Shown: positions 26,790-36,140, counted from the stretch's first letter. The stretch is DNA of 64,000 bases from CAG-411 sp963643465 (GCA_963643465.1 CAVIJT010000016.1:6710-70709); one strand, 5' to 3'. Made by a program: numbers and translations. Notes: generated by a model from the letters alone, not told the origin.

Positions 26790-27953
26790 TTAGAACCTAT
26801 GTCGATTTACAAAACGCTCAATTCTCTCCAAAGCAATCTTTAAATCCTCTATGGAATATGCGTAGGAAATTCGCAAAAATCCCTCGCCACACTCTCCAAA
26901 AGCAGTTCCCGGAACTACAGCCACTTTCTCTTCTTCTAATAATTTGGTTGCAAACTCGTCCGATGTCATTCCAAACTGTTTGATACTTGGAAACATATAA
27001 AAAGCACCAAAAGGTTCAAACACCTGAAATCCAATTCTTCGAAGTTCATGAAGCAAATACTTTCTTCTCTGATCATATGCCTGACGCATACGTGCCACAT
27101 CCTCGTCGCCATGTTGCAATGCCTCCACCGCCGCATATTGACTGGTTGTAGGCGCACACATAATCGCAAATTGATGAATCTTTAACATTTGCTCTAAAAT
27201 AAGTTCTGGTGCGGCTGCATATCCCATTCTCCATCCGGTCATGGCATATGCTTTAGAAAATCCATTAATTAAAACCGTTCTCTCTTTCATTCCCGGAAAA
27301 GAAGCAATAGACACATGCTCTCCCTCATAAGTAAGTTCTGAATAAATTTCATCAGAAATTACAAACAAATCTTTCTCAATGACAATATCTACAATATCTT
27401 GCAAATCCTCTCGTGTCATAACTGCACCAGTAGGATTATTCGGAAATGGCATAACCAAAATCTTTGTCTTATCTGTAATATGCTCCAACAACTCTTCTTT
27501 TGTCAATTTGAATTGATTCTCTTCTTTTAACTCAATAACAACAGGCACCCCATCCGCCAATGTAACACATGGAAGATAAGACACATAACTTGGCATAGGA
27601 AGTAATACTTCATCGCCCGGATCCAGCATAGCACGCAATGCCAAATCAATGGCTTCACTTCCTCCCACTGTTACCATAATTTCCTTTTGGTAATCATAGG
27701 TAATGTGACAACGTCTTTTTAAATACTTGGCAATCTCTATCTTCAATTCCTTCAATCCGGCATTGGATGTATAAAAGGTCCGACCTTTTTCCAAGGAGTA
27801 AATTCCCTCTTCACGAATGTGCCAAGGTGTATCAAAATCAGGCTCTCCTACTCCAAGAGAAATAGCATCTTTCATCTCGCTTACTAAATCAAAAAACTTG
27901 CGAATACCGGAAGGCTTTATAGTTACAACTTTTTCTGATAATGGATTTCTCAT
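26790..27953 (-). CDS. PLP-dependent aminotransferase, class I/II (fold type I)
   Basis: The protein is 387 residues, a usual length. The cofactor lysine is in INGFSKAYAMTGWRMGY, and PFPNNPTGAVM and VISDEIYSELTYE are the other family motifs. It belongs with aspartate/aromatic aminotransferases of the PatA group; the exact substrate is not visible. It overlaps by four bases the Lrp-type regulator upstream, which is a common pairing and suggests amino-acid-controlled expression. Confidence 0.92.
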   Translation of the reverse strand: MRNPLSEKVVTIKPSGIRKFFDLVSEMKDAISLGVGEPDFDTPWHIREEGIYSLEKGRTFYTSNAGLKELKIEIAKYLKRRCHITYDYQKEIMVTVGGSEAIDLALRAMLDPGDEVLLPMPSYVSYLPCVTLADGVPVVIELKEENQFKLTKEELLEHITDKTKILVMPFPNNPTGAVMTREDLQDIVDIVIEKDLFVISDEIYSELTYEGEHVSIASFPGMKERTVLINGFSKAYAMTGWRMGYAAAPELILEQMLKIHQFAIMCAPTTSQYAAVEALQHGDEDVARMRQAYDQRRKYLLHELRRIGFQVFEPFGAFYMFPSIKQFGMTSDEFATKLLEEEKVAVVPGTAFGECGEGFLRISYAYSIEDLKIALERIERFVNRHRF

Positions 27954-28435
27954 GGTGTAATCAACATCCTTTCGTCTTCTCCAGTCTCGTCAGCTAATGC
28001 GAGTCCATGCTCTTTATACTTTTTCAAAATAAAATTGGTAGATGTGCTAAGTACCGATTCCAAAGGAGATAACTTGCTAGAAACAAAGTTTGCCACCTCA
28101 CGCATACTCTTTCCTTCAATCATCACACACAAATCAAATTCACCAGAAATCAAATAGACACTCTCTACCTCATCAAATTTATAAATTCTCTCTGCAATTT
28201 TATCAAAACCCAATCCTCTTTGAGGGGTTACTTTCACCTCAATAAGAGCAGTTACTCTCTCGCAATCTGTCTTATCCCAGTTAATTAACGTAGGATATCC
28301 ACAAATAACATGCTCTTGCTCCATGGCTTTTATTTCTTTTTTTACTGCATCTACCTCTTCTCCCAACATAATAGCCAAATCTTCTGCAGTAATCTTGCTA
28401 TTCTTATCAATGGCTTTTAAAATTTCCTTCCTCAT
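27950..28435 (-). CDS. Lrp/AsnC-family transcription regulator
   Basis: The protein is 161 residues with an N-terminal winged helix (ILKAIDKNSKITAEDLAIML) and a C-terminal RAM ligand-binding domain (VESVYLISGEFDLCVMIEG). It probably senses an amino acid and controls the overlapping aminotransferase gene. GAGGAGAGAG precedes the ATG. It lacks nothing of the usual family architecture. Confidence 0.9.
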   Translation of the reverse strand: MRKEILKAIDKNSKITAEDLAIMLGEEVDAVKKEIKAMEQEHVICGYPTLINWDKTDCERVTALIEVKVTPQRGLGFDKIAERIYKFDEVESVYLISGEFDLCVMIEGKSMREVANFVSSKLSPLESVLSTSTNFILKKYKEHGLALADETGEDERMLITP

Positions 28436-28462
28436 ACTCTCTCTCCTCTCATATTACGATTG

Positions 28463-29449
28463 CTATGACAAATCTTTGTAAAACTCGTCTGCCTTAGGCG
28501 GTTCTAAAGAAAAGCGTTCACCCTCCCGAATGATCACTTTATCGTTTCCCTTCACTGCCTTACCAATTACTTCGGCATTAATACCAACTTCACTAAGTGC
28601 TTTTACCATAGCATTGCCATTTGTAGTACCAATTAGCAGGCTTCCTCCTGACATAAGCTGATACGGATTTAAATCATAAAATTCGCATATTTCTACCGTT
28701 TCCTGACGAATAGGAATATTTGCTAACTCCACTTCAAATCCTACGCCTGCTGCTAAACTCAAATCCCAGAGCGCACCATAAATGCCCCGCTCCGCCACAT
28801 AGTGCATACACGTAACTCCCACTTGCTTTGCAATATGGGCATCTCTCACAACAGAGCTATACTCCGTAAACTCTGCTGCCTGAGAAATAAAATCTGTAGT
28901 ATACTTTTTAGTAAGCTCTTCCAAACGAGTTTTGGCAAGACGGGCAGTTCCTAAAAGTCCTGCCCACTTTGTCATTACTAAATCATCGCCTGCTCGCAAC
29001 CCTCTTGTTGGAAGCAATTCTCCCTTTTTGCATGCTCCAACCCCTGTAATAGTAAGTAACGGTTGATTTACAGCTCTTGTCACTTCTGTATTTACTTCCA
29101 AAATCTCTATCTCAAGCTGGCTGCATACTTCTTCCAATTGTAACATAATACGCTTAATTGCAATCTCTCTTGCCTGCTCTGGCAATAAAATATTCACTAC
29201 AATTCCAATCACTCGCGCACCGCCAGCAGCCAAATCATTTGCTACTCCATGAACAGCCAGTTCTCCCAATTCCTGTTCCGTCCCGATGATAGACTCCGTG
29301 GATATCAGAATATGTTCCTCTGCACCCACTTCAAATGCCGCACAATCCTCACCTACGCCAGCCTGAAAAATCACTTCTTCTCTTCTATGCTTTATCTGCT
29401 TCATGATAGAACGTTGTAACACTGTATTTGATACTTTTCCAATCCTCAT
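28463..29449 (-). CDS. AIR-synthase-related (HypE/ThiL-like) protein
   Basis: The protein is 328 residues with the two-domain PurM fold: GVGEDCAAFEVG and HGVANDLAAGGARVIGI near the N-terminus, and a glycine-rich LMSGGSLLIGT segment near the C-terminus. HypE proteins end in a Cys-containing PRIC motif; this one ends EFYKDLS, so it is not a hydrogenase maturase. It probably binds ATP and a small substrate, but the reaction is unknown. AGAGGAAAG precedes the ATG; it lies between VanW-type and Lrp-type genes in a same-strand run. Confidence 0.75.
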   Translation of the reverse strand: MRIGKVSNTVLQRSIMKQIKHRREEVIFQAGVGEDCAAFEVGAEEHILISTESIIGTEQELGELAVHGVANDLAAGGARVIGIVVNILLPEQAREIAIKRIMLQLEEVCSQLEIEILEVNTEVTRAVNQPLLTITGVGACKKGELLPTRGLRAGDDLVMTKWAGLLGTARLAKTRLEELTKKYTTDFISQAAEFTEYSSVVRDAHIAKQVGVTCMHYVAERGIYGALWDLSLAAGVGFEVELANIPIRQETVEICEFYDLNPYQLMSGGSLLIGTTNGNAMVKALSEVGINAEVIGKAVKGNDKVIIREGERFSLEPPKADEFYKDLS

Positions 29450-29460
29450 GTATCTTTCCT

Positions 29461-31005
29461 CTATTCTTTAATCTCACCTTCTGCTTGTATCTCTGCAGCT
29501 TTTGTAACCTCAGGTGCCTTTGTCACTTCAGGTGCCTTTGTTGTTGCAGGCGCTTTTGTTGCCGAAGGAGCCTTTGTTACAGTCTGTGCTGGTACTTTTG
29601 TTGACTTTGGTTTATCCTTCTTCTCCGGTTCCTTTGTAGCTTTTTCCTCAGATTTTCCACCTTTTGTAACATATCTTGGCTCAGCAGCATAATAGCTGGA
29701 ATTTACCTGTTCTCTACTTACTTCCTTACCATTTTCATATACTACTTTCCAAAGTTCTGCCTTATAGCCTACATGAGCCTGCTGTGTTACCTGAAAATAG
29801 TCTTCCGGCAAACTTTCATCAACAGTTACTTTATCTTCTCCCGGTTGAATTGTCTCAAGCACTTTAGAAACATATTCCACCGTACGATTTTCTAAATCTC
29901 TTTCTTCTTTTCCATATATAGTAAAATAAATGCTTCTATTTGCGGTATATGCCTCCAAATAAATAGGTGTATCTGAATTATTTGTAAACTTTAAATCTTT
30001 ATAGCCTTCTGAAATGGCTGCATCCATAGAAGGCTGCACATATCCTACAATCATTGAGTGATTATAACGCTCATCTATTTGCAATTCTGCTTTCAACAAC
30101 GCATTATATAAAGTAGTAGCAGCCTGACAAACACCACCACCTACACTATCTACCACCTGTCCATTGGAATATGCCTTGGAAACCTGATATCCATTATCCT
30201 GTGTAAACGGAACTAAATGATCTCCAACAGAAAATTGCTCTCCCGGATAAATGGTATATCCATTCAAAAGACTAGCTGCATTTACCAAATTCTGTGAACG
30301 AGCACTATCCGAACTGGCAAAACTGGTATTATATGTACCAAGTACATCCTGACACTGTTCCAGCGAACTGCTGTCATATTTAGGTGTCGTATAATTCATA
30401 ATTGCCTCAATGGTAATTCCTCCATCTACCCACTGACTGGCAATGGTCTTTTCGATTTTCTCTGCAGTCTCATCCGCCACAATCACTCTTCCATCTGTAG
30501 CTTCTTTGACTTTGAATTTTCCATTCTTTCGAACCAATTTCGCATTCTGCGCCTCTATGTCATAAACAGTACATTCTTTCTCTACAAATTCATTTACTTT
30601 CTCTGTATCCAGTTCAAAAGCAAGATCAAACACTACATCATTTTGCTCTAAATCCATCTGTTCTTTATAGCGTTTGATTACATCACCTGTTTTTCCATAA
30701 TTATATGCTTCCTGAACGAAATAATCCACATCACAAGTGTAACCTAACTCTTCTAATGTAGTTGTGACTTCTTCGTCATCTATCTTTACTGTCACTTTTT
30801 CGCCTTTTGCATTTTTTACATGTTCTTTTAACTGTTCTTTTGCATCTTTTACAGTCATTCCACCTACGTCTAATGTGCCTATGTATATTCCCTCGTTAAT
30901 TACTTTTTTTTGCGCGCTGGCAGCAAAACTACAAAGAGAACTGCCAACAATTACGAAAGAAATGCAGCCAACGGCTGCCAATACTTTCTTGATTTTTCCA
31001 TTCAT
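29461..31005 (-). CDS. VanW-family cell-wall-associated protein
   Basis: The protein is 514 residues. A signal peptide or membrane anchor (VLAAVGCISFVIVGSSLCSF) is followed by two putative peptidoglycan-binding (YoaR-type) segments to about residue 210, then the VanW domain (LNGYTIYPGEQFSVGDHL, GGGVCQAATTLYNALLKA) and a C-terminal Thr/Lys/Pro linker of repeated TKAP units. VanW proteins accompany glycopeptide-resistance genes in some bacteria but are widespread in Clostridia with unknown function. No van genes are here. The ATG at 31005 is chosen because AAAGGGAT precedes it. Confidence 0.88.
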   Translation of the reverse strand: MNGKIKKVLAAVGCISFVIVGSSLCSFAASAQKKVINEGIYIGTLDVGGMTVKDAKEQLKEHVKNAKGEKVTVKIDDEEVTTTLEELGYTCDVDYFVQEAYNYGKTGDVIKRYKEQMDLEQNDVVFDLAFELDTEKVNEFVEKECTVYDIEAQNAKLVRKNGKFKVKEATDGRVIVADETAEKIEKTIASQWVDGGITIEAIMNYTTPKYDSSSLEQCQDVLGTYNTSFASSDSARSQNLVNAASLLNGYTIYPGEQFSVGDHLVPFTQDNGYQVSKAYSNGQVVDSVGGGVCQAATTLYNALLKAELQIDERYNHSMIVGYVQPSMDAAISEGYKDLKFTNNSDTPIYLEAYTANRSIYFTIYGKEERDLENRTVEYVSKVLETIQPGEDKVTVDESLPEDYFQVTQQAHVGYKAELWKVVYENGKEVSREQVNSSYYAAEPRYVTKGGKSEEKATKEPEKKDKPKSTKVPAQTVTKAPSATKAPATTKAPEVTKAPEVTKAAEIQAEGEIKE

Positions 31006-31092
31006 TTTTATTATCCCTTTCCAGATTGACATTTTATAAAGTTTTGGGTATCATTTATACTTGTTATAGCCGTTTTCGGCCTGTTCCTTCCT

Positions 31093-31194
31093 TTATACTG
31101 CATAAGAAAGAACAGATAACACCATTGTTAAGATAAGAATACCTGCGATAACGGCAACTACTGTCTGCTGAAATTTTTTGTTGTGAAAATTCAT
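31093..31194 (-). CDS. 33-residue membrane protein
   Basis: A short frame encodes MNFHNKKFQQTVVAV, then IAGILILTMVLSVLSYAV. It has a basic start and one membrane span reaching almost to the C-terminus. The AGGAGGT at 31201-31207 is a near-perfect ribosome binding site, 6 bases from the ATG, which makes a real gene likely. It lies just upstream of the VanW gene on the same strand. Similar very short one-span proteins are common in Lachnospiraceae, but no function is known. Confidence 0.7.
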   Translation of the reverse strand: MNFHNKKFQQTVVAVIAGILILTMVLSVLSYAV

Positions 31195-31276
31195 ATTACT
31201 ACCTCCTAATTTTGTGTGGCGCATGTATTCTTAACCCCAAACAATTATTTTTCAATAATCGAAAGGTGGAATTTAC

Positions 31277-31879
31277 ATGCCTGTTATGTTAATGTGTATT
31301 ATCCTGTTTATCATTCTATTCAAATATCGCTTAAACTCTATTATAAGACAGGAAAAACTGGAAGAAGAGGAATATCTGCAAACAGAGTTAGCAGCTTCTC
31401 TCTCTGACAAAAAAAGTCTGAACGACCTGTCTTTTCTTTCTATTCCATTAGACCGTTTTCCTTTTCATTCTTCAAATGACACAAAGTTGTTTCAAATAGA
31501 AGAAGAAATACAAAAACTATCTACAGAAAAAATTTGTAATCTAAGCGGAATCAGCAACACGGATTTAAAATTGAAATACGGTGCCAAAAATCTGGATAAA
31601 CTCTCTGAATATGACCAGAATTATTTGGACCTCCTCCGAACTCTTGCAGAATGGAGTACCAGACTATTTGAACTGGGTTATGATGACGATGCCATTGCTG
31701 TGGCTGAATATGCCATAGAATGTAATTCCGATGTGAGTAAAACCTACACCACTCTTGCAAAAATTTACAAAAAACGTGGGCAATTGGATAAATTATATGA
31801 CTTAATTCCTTTGGTAGAAAACCTATCCACTCCCATTGACTTAAAGAAAGCAATCTATGATGTACTCAATGAATACTAA
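31277..31879 (+). CDS. Membrane-anchored protein with TPR-like helices
   Basis: The protein is 200 residues. An N-terminal membrane span (VMLMCIILFIILFKY) is followed by a charged linker and helical segments from about residue 115 to the end that look like tetratricopeptide repeats (WSTRLFELGYDDDAIAVAEY, YTTLAKIYKKRGQLDKL). AAAGGTGG precedes the ATG. The soluble part is probably cytoplasmic, as in a scaffold or assembly protein. It is a single gene convergent with the exonuclease gene. Confidence 0.75.
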   Translation: MPVMLMCIILFIILFKYRLNSIIRQEKLEEEEYLQTELAASLSDKKSLNDLSFLSIPLDRFPFHSSNDTKLFQIEEEIQKLSTEKICNLSGISNTDLKLKYGAKNLDKLSEYDQNYLDLLRTLAEWSTRLFELGYDDDAIAVAEYAIECNSDVSKTYTTLAKIYKKRGQLDKLYDLIPLVENLSTPIDLKKAIYDVLNEY

Positions 31880-31897
31880 ACAGATATGCTCCTAACC

Positions 31898-32632
31898 TTA
31901 TCTTCTGATTCTTCCATATTGAAGAATCAGACCATCAATCATCTTCGATGCCTGACTTTTCGTTAAATCGTTGATGGTTGTACCTTTTTCATCAAAAAAT
32001 GTCTCAACTTGTATTTTATGATATTTTAGTAAATCTATCAAGTAATTTTTTTGTCGTTCTGTGGCAGGTTCTACTTTTTTTACTTTATACTGCATTTCTC
32101 TTGGCAAAAAAGCCTCTGGCTCACTTTTTTGAAATTGTTTCCATATAGCAAAATAAACCTCTGCCGTAGTCTTTGCATCCTCATATGCCCGATGGGCTCT
32201 CTCATTTAAAATCCCATAATGCGTGCTGACCGTAGCAAGATTTTTACTTGGCAATTCTGACAAAAACTTTCTGGCAAGCAACAAGGTGTCTAATCCTTTT
32301 TTTTCAAAAGGAAGTCCCTGTTGCTTTGCTGCTGTCTTTAAAAAAGAATAGTCAAATTTCAAATTGTGTCCCAATAGCACTTGCTCTTCTCCCACAAAAT
32401 CCAAAAATTTTTTCATCACCACAGAAATCGGTGCCGCATGTTCCACGGTCTTATCATTGATACCTGTAATCTCATAAATACGATAAGAAATGGAAACCGG
32501 TGGTTTTACTAACTCTGAAAAAGTTTCCACACACACTCCATCCACATATTTAAGGGCACCAATCTCAATAATATGATTCTTCTCCGGGCTTAACCCAGTT
32601 GTTTCAATATCTACTGCAATAAACGACTGCAT
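31898..32632 (-). CDS. 3'-5' exonuclease of the DnaQ/PolC-epsilon (DEDDh) type
   Basis: The protein is 244 residues. The exonuclease domain (1-165) has IAVDIETTGLSP with the catalytic Asp and Glu, GHNLKFDYSFL, and RAHRAYEDAKTTAEVY with the final His and Asp. A C-terminal region of about 60 residues (ERQKNYLIDLLKYHKI) resembles a small helical DNA- or partner-binding module. It is too short to be a full polymerase and may act in repair or proofreading. A perfect 10-base inverted repeat (31905-31930) overlaps the 3' end. GGAGG precedes the ATG. Confidence 0.9.
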   Translation of the reverse strand: MQSFIAVDIETTGLSPEKNHIIEIGALKYVDGVCVETFSELVKPPVSISYRIYEITGINDKTVEHAAPISVVMKKFLDFVGEEQVLLGHNLKFDYSFLKTAAKQQGLPFEKKGLDTLLLARKFLSELPSKNLATVSTHYGILNERAHRAYEDAKTTAEVYFAIWKQFQKSEPEAFLPREMQYKVKKVEPATERQKNYLIDLLKYHKIQVETFFDEKGTTINDLTKSQASKMIDGLILQYGRIRR

Positions 32633-32649
32633 AGTATCCTCCGTTCTTC

Positions 32650-34401
32650 TTACACAGAAATCACTGTGGTTGTAGCTTCCATTGTCAACGGATGACGGGA
32701 CTGGTAATCAAACAATACATGACTCTCCTGCCGAACTGCGCATCCACTTTTTTCCAATTCTTCTATATTATAAGTAAAATATTCCACATGGGTCATACGT
32801 GCCATCTGTCGCGCCTGATACTCCCCATAACCAAACAATACATTCTCTTCGCCCTCTTTGTTCTTCTGCTCTGCATTTTTAAAGAATTGGTAATACAACT
32901 CTTTAAACGGTTCTAAGTCTTGTCCAAAGGACGGTCTTGTTTTCATATTTTCTCTTAAATACAAATCATATACCAAAAGTTCTCTCAACGGTTCTGCACA
33001 CTGGGGCAATGTTTCTTCTATAAACTCCAGCAAAATATTATATCGTGCAATTCTGGCATGAACCAAACCCACTATTTGCCGTTCTTCATAATAATCTCCC
33101 AACTGCTGATAAAAGTCAAACGGCGATGTGACATGATTCATTAAATAACGCAAAGAATGCACGAATTGTCCACTATTATAGTACACTTCCACCATGTTTT
33201 CCACACGTTTCAAACGAAGTACATCTTCAAATGGCAGCCATTTTGTCACCAGCACTTCATAAGGGGCATAATCCCGATATTTTATTCCATGCTGCTCATA
33301 CTCTCTGTGCATCTGTGAACCCTTTAACACCTTTAAAAAGCCAAGCTGCAGCTGTTCTGGTTCCATGGCATACACTTGATTAAAAGATGTTCGGAAAGAT
33401 TGATAATCTTCATAAGGAAGTCCCGCAATCAAATCTAAATGCTGATGTATATTACCAAATTGCTTTACTTTTGCCACCGCATCTGTCAGTTTTTCTAAGT
33501 TCATCTTGCGATGAATAGCTTGAATGGTATGGGAATTTGTAGACTGTACTCCAATTTCTAATTGTATCAATCCCACACGCATCTGACTCATAAGCATAAA
33601 CTCTTCCTCATTGAGCAAATCCGCAGATATTTCAAAATGAAAATTGGTAACACCATTGTCATGTTCTAACAGGTATCTCCAAATTTCTATGGCATGGGTA
33701 GGGTTGCAGTTAAAAGTACGGTCAATAAATTTTACCTGCGGCACCTTATAATCCAAAAACATCTGCAATTCCTGTTTCACAAGTTCCATCTTTCGAAGGC
33801 GAACGCCTTTTTCAATCGAAGAAAGACAATAACTACAGGAAAATGGACAACCTCTGCTTGTCTCATAATAAATGATTTTATGTTCCAACATATCTATATC
33901 GTCATAAGGAAAAGGAATCTCACTGATATCCATTGGCATTCTTGGTTTTGTAAGAACAATGTCTTGCTGCTTTCGATAAGCAATACCTGCAATATCCTCC
34001 AAGTTTCCTGTTCCACCTATATAATATTCCATAAGTTCCAGAAAAGTCTGTTCACCCTCTCCAATCATGACTCCATCTATTTGAGGATTACATGCAAGAA
34101 AGGCATCCACATCATAAGAAACCTCTGGTCCACCAACCCAAATTGGTAATTCAGGACGCACCTTTTTAAGTTCCCTTGTCAACTCTTTTACCATATCAAT
34201 ATTCCATATGTAACAGGATAATGCCAATACATCTGGCTTTTTTTGATATAAATCATTCAAAATATCATCTACATATTGGTTAATGGTATATTCCGCAATA
34301 GAAATGGATTCTTTATATTTTTGTGCATATTTTTTTAGACTAAATACTGCCAAATTGGAATGTATATATTTTGCATTTATTGCTGTAAGTAGTACCTTCA
34401 T
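32650..34401 (-). CDS. B12-binding domain radical SAM protein (DUF4080 type)
   Basis: The protein is 583 residues. The N-terminal third is a cobalamin-binding Rossmann domain (NAKYIHSNLAVFSL, ALSCYIWNIDM), followed by the radical SAM core with TSRGCPFSCSYCLSS, the CxxxCxxC motif that binds [4Fe-4S]. The C-terminal 200 residues match the DUF4080 region that follows this core. The family is common in Clostridia; the product is unknown. It could use the cobalamin imported by the riboswitch-controlled genes near 56 kb. AAGGGAAAAG precedes the ATG. Confidence 0.88.
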   Translation of the reverse strand: MKVLLTAINAKYIHSNLAVFSLKKYAQKYKESISIAEYTINQYVDDILNDLYQKKPDVLALSCYIWNIDMVKELTRELKKVRPELPIWVGGPEVSYDVDAFLACNPQIDGVMIGEGEQTFLELMEYYIGGTGNLEDIAGIAYRKQQDIVLTKPRMPMDISEIPFPYDDIDMLEHKIIYYETSRGCPFSCSYCLSSIEKGVRLRKMELVKQELQMFLDYKVPQVKFIDRTFNCNPTHAIEIWRYLLEHDNGVTNFHFEISADLLNEEEFMLMSQMRVGLIQLEIGVQSTNSHTIQAIHRKMNLEKLTDAVAKVKQFGNIHQHLDLIAGLPYEDYQSFRTSFNQVYAMEPEQLQLGFLKVLKGSQMHREYEQHGIKYRDYAPYEVLVTKWLPFEDVLRLKRVENMVEVYYNSGQFVHSLRYLMNHVTSPFDFYQQLGDYYEERQIVGLVHARIARYNILLEFIEETLPQCAEPLRELLVYDLYLRENMKTRPSFGQDLEPFKELYYQFFKNAEQKNKEGEENVLFGYGEYQARQMARMTHVEYFTYNIEELEKSGCAVRQESHVLFDYQSRHPLTMEATTTVISV

Positions 34402-34470
34402 TACTTTTCCCTTCTTTCTCTCCCACCATTGTAGCTATTCTGTTTCGCAATTGCAAGTTCTTTTCGCAAC

Positions 34471-34516
34471 GAAAAAGAAGGCATTACACAAGTAAAATTA
34501 CTTGGCAATGCCTTCT
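34471..34516 (-). terminator. Terminator of the Ig-like repeat protein gene
   Basis: On the minus strand AGAAGGCATTG and AATGCCTTCT pair, with an inner AAGTAA/TTACTT pairing, followed by TTTTTC. It is a strong intrinsic terminator. Confidence 0.85.
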
Positions 34517-34557
34517 ATATATATGATTACTTTACACTATGTATTTGGCATAAAATC

Positions 34558-35544
34558 TTATGCAAATACCTTAGCGAACATATCGAATAAATTTACGCTT
34601 TTTGCCTCAACAGCTGAGTCACTTGCAACTGCTGCATCTGTTGTTGCAGATGTTCCTGTTGTTACTGCAGAACCTGTTGCTGCTTCTGGCTTCTTTGTAG
34701 CTTCTGGAGTTGTTGTTACTGCAGGTGTTGTTGTTACAGCTGGCTTTGTTGTTACTGCAGGTGTTGTTGTTACAGCTGGCTTTGTTGTTACTTCAGGTGT
34801 TCCTGTTACAGCTGGCTTTGTTGTTGCTGCAGGTGTTCCTGTTACAGCTGGCTTTGTTGTTGCTGCAGGTGTTGTTGTTGCAGCTGGCTTTGTTGTTACT
34901 GCAGGTGTTGTTGTCACTGCAGGTGTTGTTGTTACTGCAGGTGTTGTTGTTACTGCAGCTCCTGTTGTTACATCAGTCTTAGCACCAACTGTTACCTTTA
35001 ATTTAAATGTCTTACCTGTAGTTGCAGTCTTAACTGTTACTACTGCAGATCCTGTTGCTACTGCTGTTAATGTGTTAGCAACTTTACCGTTCTTGTTAAT
35101 CTTCTTAGAAGCAGTCTTAACTGTTACTACTGACTTCTTGTTAGACTTCCAAGTTGTCTTTTCAAACTTACCATTCTTTGCAGTAAACTTTACATTCTTA
35201 GTCTGTCCTGCTGTCATTGCAATCTTCTTCTTTGCATAAGTAAGCTTTGTTGTTCCAACCTTAATTGTTGTCTTAACAGTCTTCTTACCATACTTAATTG
35301 TAACTTTTGTCTTACCTGCTTTTTTACCTTTGAATGTAATCTTCTTACCAGACTTTGTAGCCTTTACAATAGCCTTGTTCTTAACCTTTACACTCTTTAC
35401 CTTTGCAGGTACCTTAATTGTCTTTGTCTTGTTCACTCCAACTGTGTAGCTGGACTTTACTGTTGCTGCATCAGCAGAGATTGCTGGAGTTGCTGCTGCA
35501 ACTACTGCTACTGCTAATACTGTTGCCATGATTTTCTTCTTCAT
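34558..35544 (-). CDS. Secreted Ig-like (BIG2-type) protein with VTTTPA repeat tail
   Basis: The protein is 328 residues. A signal peptide (residues 1-28, ending near ADAAT) is followed by a Lys-rich beta-sandwich region with two bacterial Ig-like modules (VGVNKTKTIKVPAKVKS, GKKAGKTKVTIKYGKKT) to about residue 190. Then comes a tract of about fifteen 6-residue units (VTTTPA, VTTKPA, VTGTPA and variants) and a short C-terminal segment ending FDMFAKVFA. It has no sortase motif. The ATG at 35544 has AAGGAGG 8 bases upstream; the one at 35550 is too close. The very basic Ig part could bind anionic wall polymer. It is a single gene with a strong terminator. Confidence 0.85.
   Translation of the reverse strand: MKKKIMATVLAVAVVAAATPAISADAATVKSSYTVGVNKTKTIKVPAKVKSVKVKNKAIVKATKSGKKITFKGKKAGKTKVTIKYGKKTVKTTIKVGTTKLTYAKKKIAMTAGQTKNVKFTAKNGKFEKTTWKSNKKSVVTVKTASKKINKNGKVANTLTAVATGSAVVTVKTATTGKTFKLKVTVGAKTDVTTGAAVTTTPAVTTTPAVTTTPAVTTKPAATTTPAATTKPAVTGTPAATTKPAVTGTPEVTTKPAVTTTPAVTTKPAVTTTPAVTTTPEATKKPEAATGSAVTTGTSATTDAAVASDSAVEAKSVNLFDMFAKVFA
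34680..34968 (-). repeat. In-gene tandem repeat of 18-base units
   Basis: Units of 18 bases encoding VTTTPA-like hexapeptides repeat about fifteen times, with blocks of 36 bases nearly identical. Such tracts change length by slippage or recombination, so the linker length of this protein may vary among strains. Confidence 0.85.
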
Positions 35545-35663
35545 GAACATTTCCTCCTTCTTTGTTTTCCTTTACACACACATATATAATTCCACAAATC
35601 TCAAACCCTCGAAACAGGTAAGTCTATGCGAAATTACATGCACATTAAAATTTACCATTAGTG

Positions 35664-35702
35664 AAAAAAAAAATCAAGTATTTCTTTCGAATTACTTGAT
35701 TT
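35664..35702 (-). terminator. Strong terminator in the 35.5-35.9 kb gap
   Basis: On the minus strand AAATCAAGTA and TACTTGATTT form a 10-base stem followed by a long T run. It lies about 160 bases beyond the gene ending at 35865. The rest of the gap (35545-35864) shows no convincing gene or other structure. Confidence 0.75.
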
Positions 35703-35864
35703 TCCATTTCTTTTTTTCAGTTTTTCACAACTTTTTATAAGTTTACTAATATATTTTCAGAAATTCCACCAAACGATTTTCTCTGAAATTCCATTATTGG
35801 AATATATATCCATATACTTTTTTCGAATATTTGGCACTTTTCACTTCCAAAACAGTAACATCCA

Positions 35865-36140
35865 TTACGCATATACGTTATAATTCCAGCCGATCCACAA
35901 TCCAACTGCCATAAAAATAGCTGGCACGGTAATAGAAAGTTCATCACCCATCACAAACTTTTTAAGTAGGATACAATACACGATACAAACCACAATTCCA
36001 CCAAAAAATCCAACTAATCCCAAAATTGGATTTGCCGTTCCATTCATCATTACATATGCAATGTGAATGAGCATCCCCATAAACGCCCCCAATACAATAT
36101 TGCTAAGTGATACCATTAAGTCTTTTACTATATACTGCAT
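35865..36140 (-). CDS. Small polytopic membrane protein
   Basis: The protein is 91 residues with three membrane spans covering nearly its whole length (IVLGAFMGMLIHIAYVMM, ILGLVGFFGGIVVCIVYCILL, ITVPAIFMAVGLWIGW). No family is recognised. The ATG at 36140 is preferred over 36146 because GAGGG lies 6 bases upstream. It is on the same strand as the genes to its right but separated from them by 85 bases. Confidence 0.65.
   Translation of the reverse strand: MQYIVKDLMVSLSNIVLGAFMGMLIHIAYVMMNGTANPILGLVGFFGGIVVCIVYCILLKKFVMGDELSITVPAIFMAVGLWIGWNYNVYA

Noticed and set aside
29461..31005. Vancomycin resistance determinant
   Set aside because: VanW-family proteins are widespread in Clostridia, and no vanA/B ligase, vanX or vanH is present.
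31905..31930. Perfect 10-base inverted repeat as terminator
   Set aside because: It lies within the 3' end of the exonuclease gene and no T tract follows on either strand.
34680..34968. CRISPR-like regular repeats
   Set aside because: The units are back to back without unique spacers and encode a regular hexapeptide in frame.
34710..34982. Leu-rich plus-strand frame of 90 codons
   Set aside because: It is the antisense reading of the VTTTPA repeat tract, and its Leu/Gln monotony is a by-product of the 18-base repeat.
35735..35947. Minus-strand frame of 70 codons
   Set aside because: It overlaps the membrane protein gene at 35865 in another frame and has no ribosome site.
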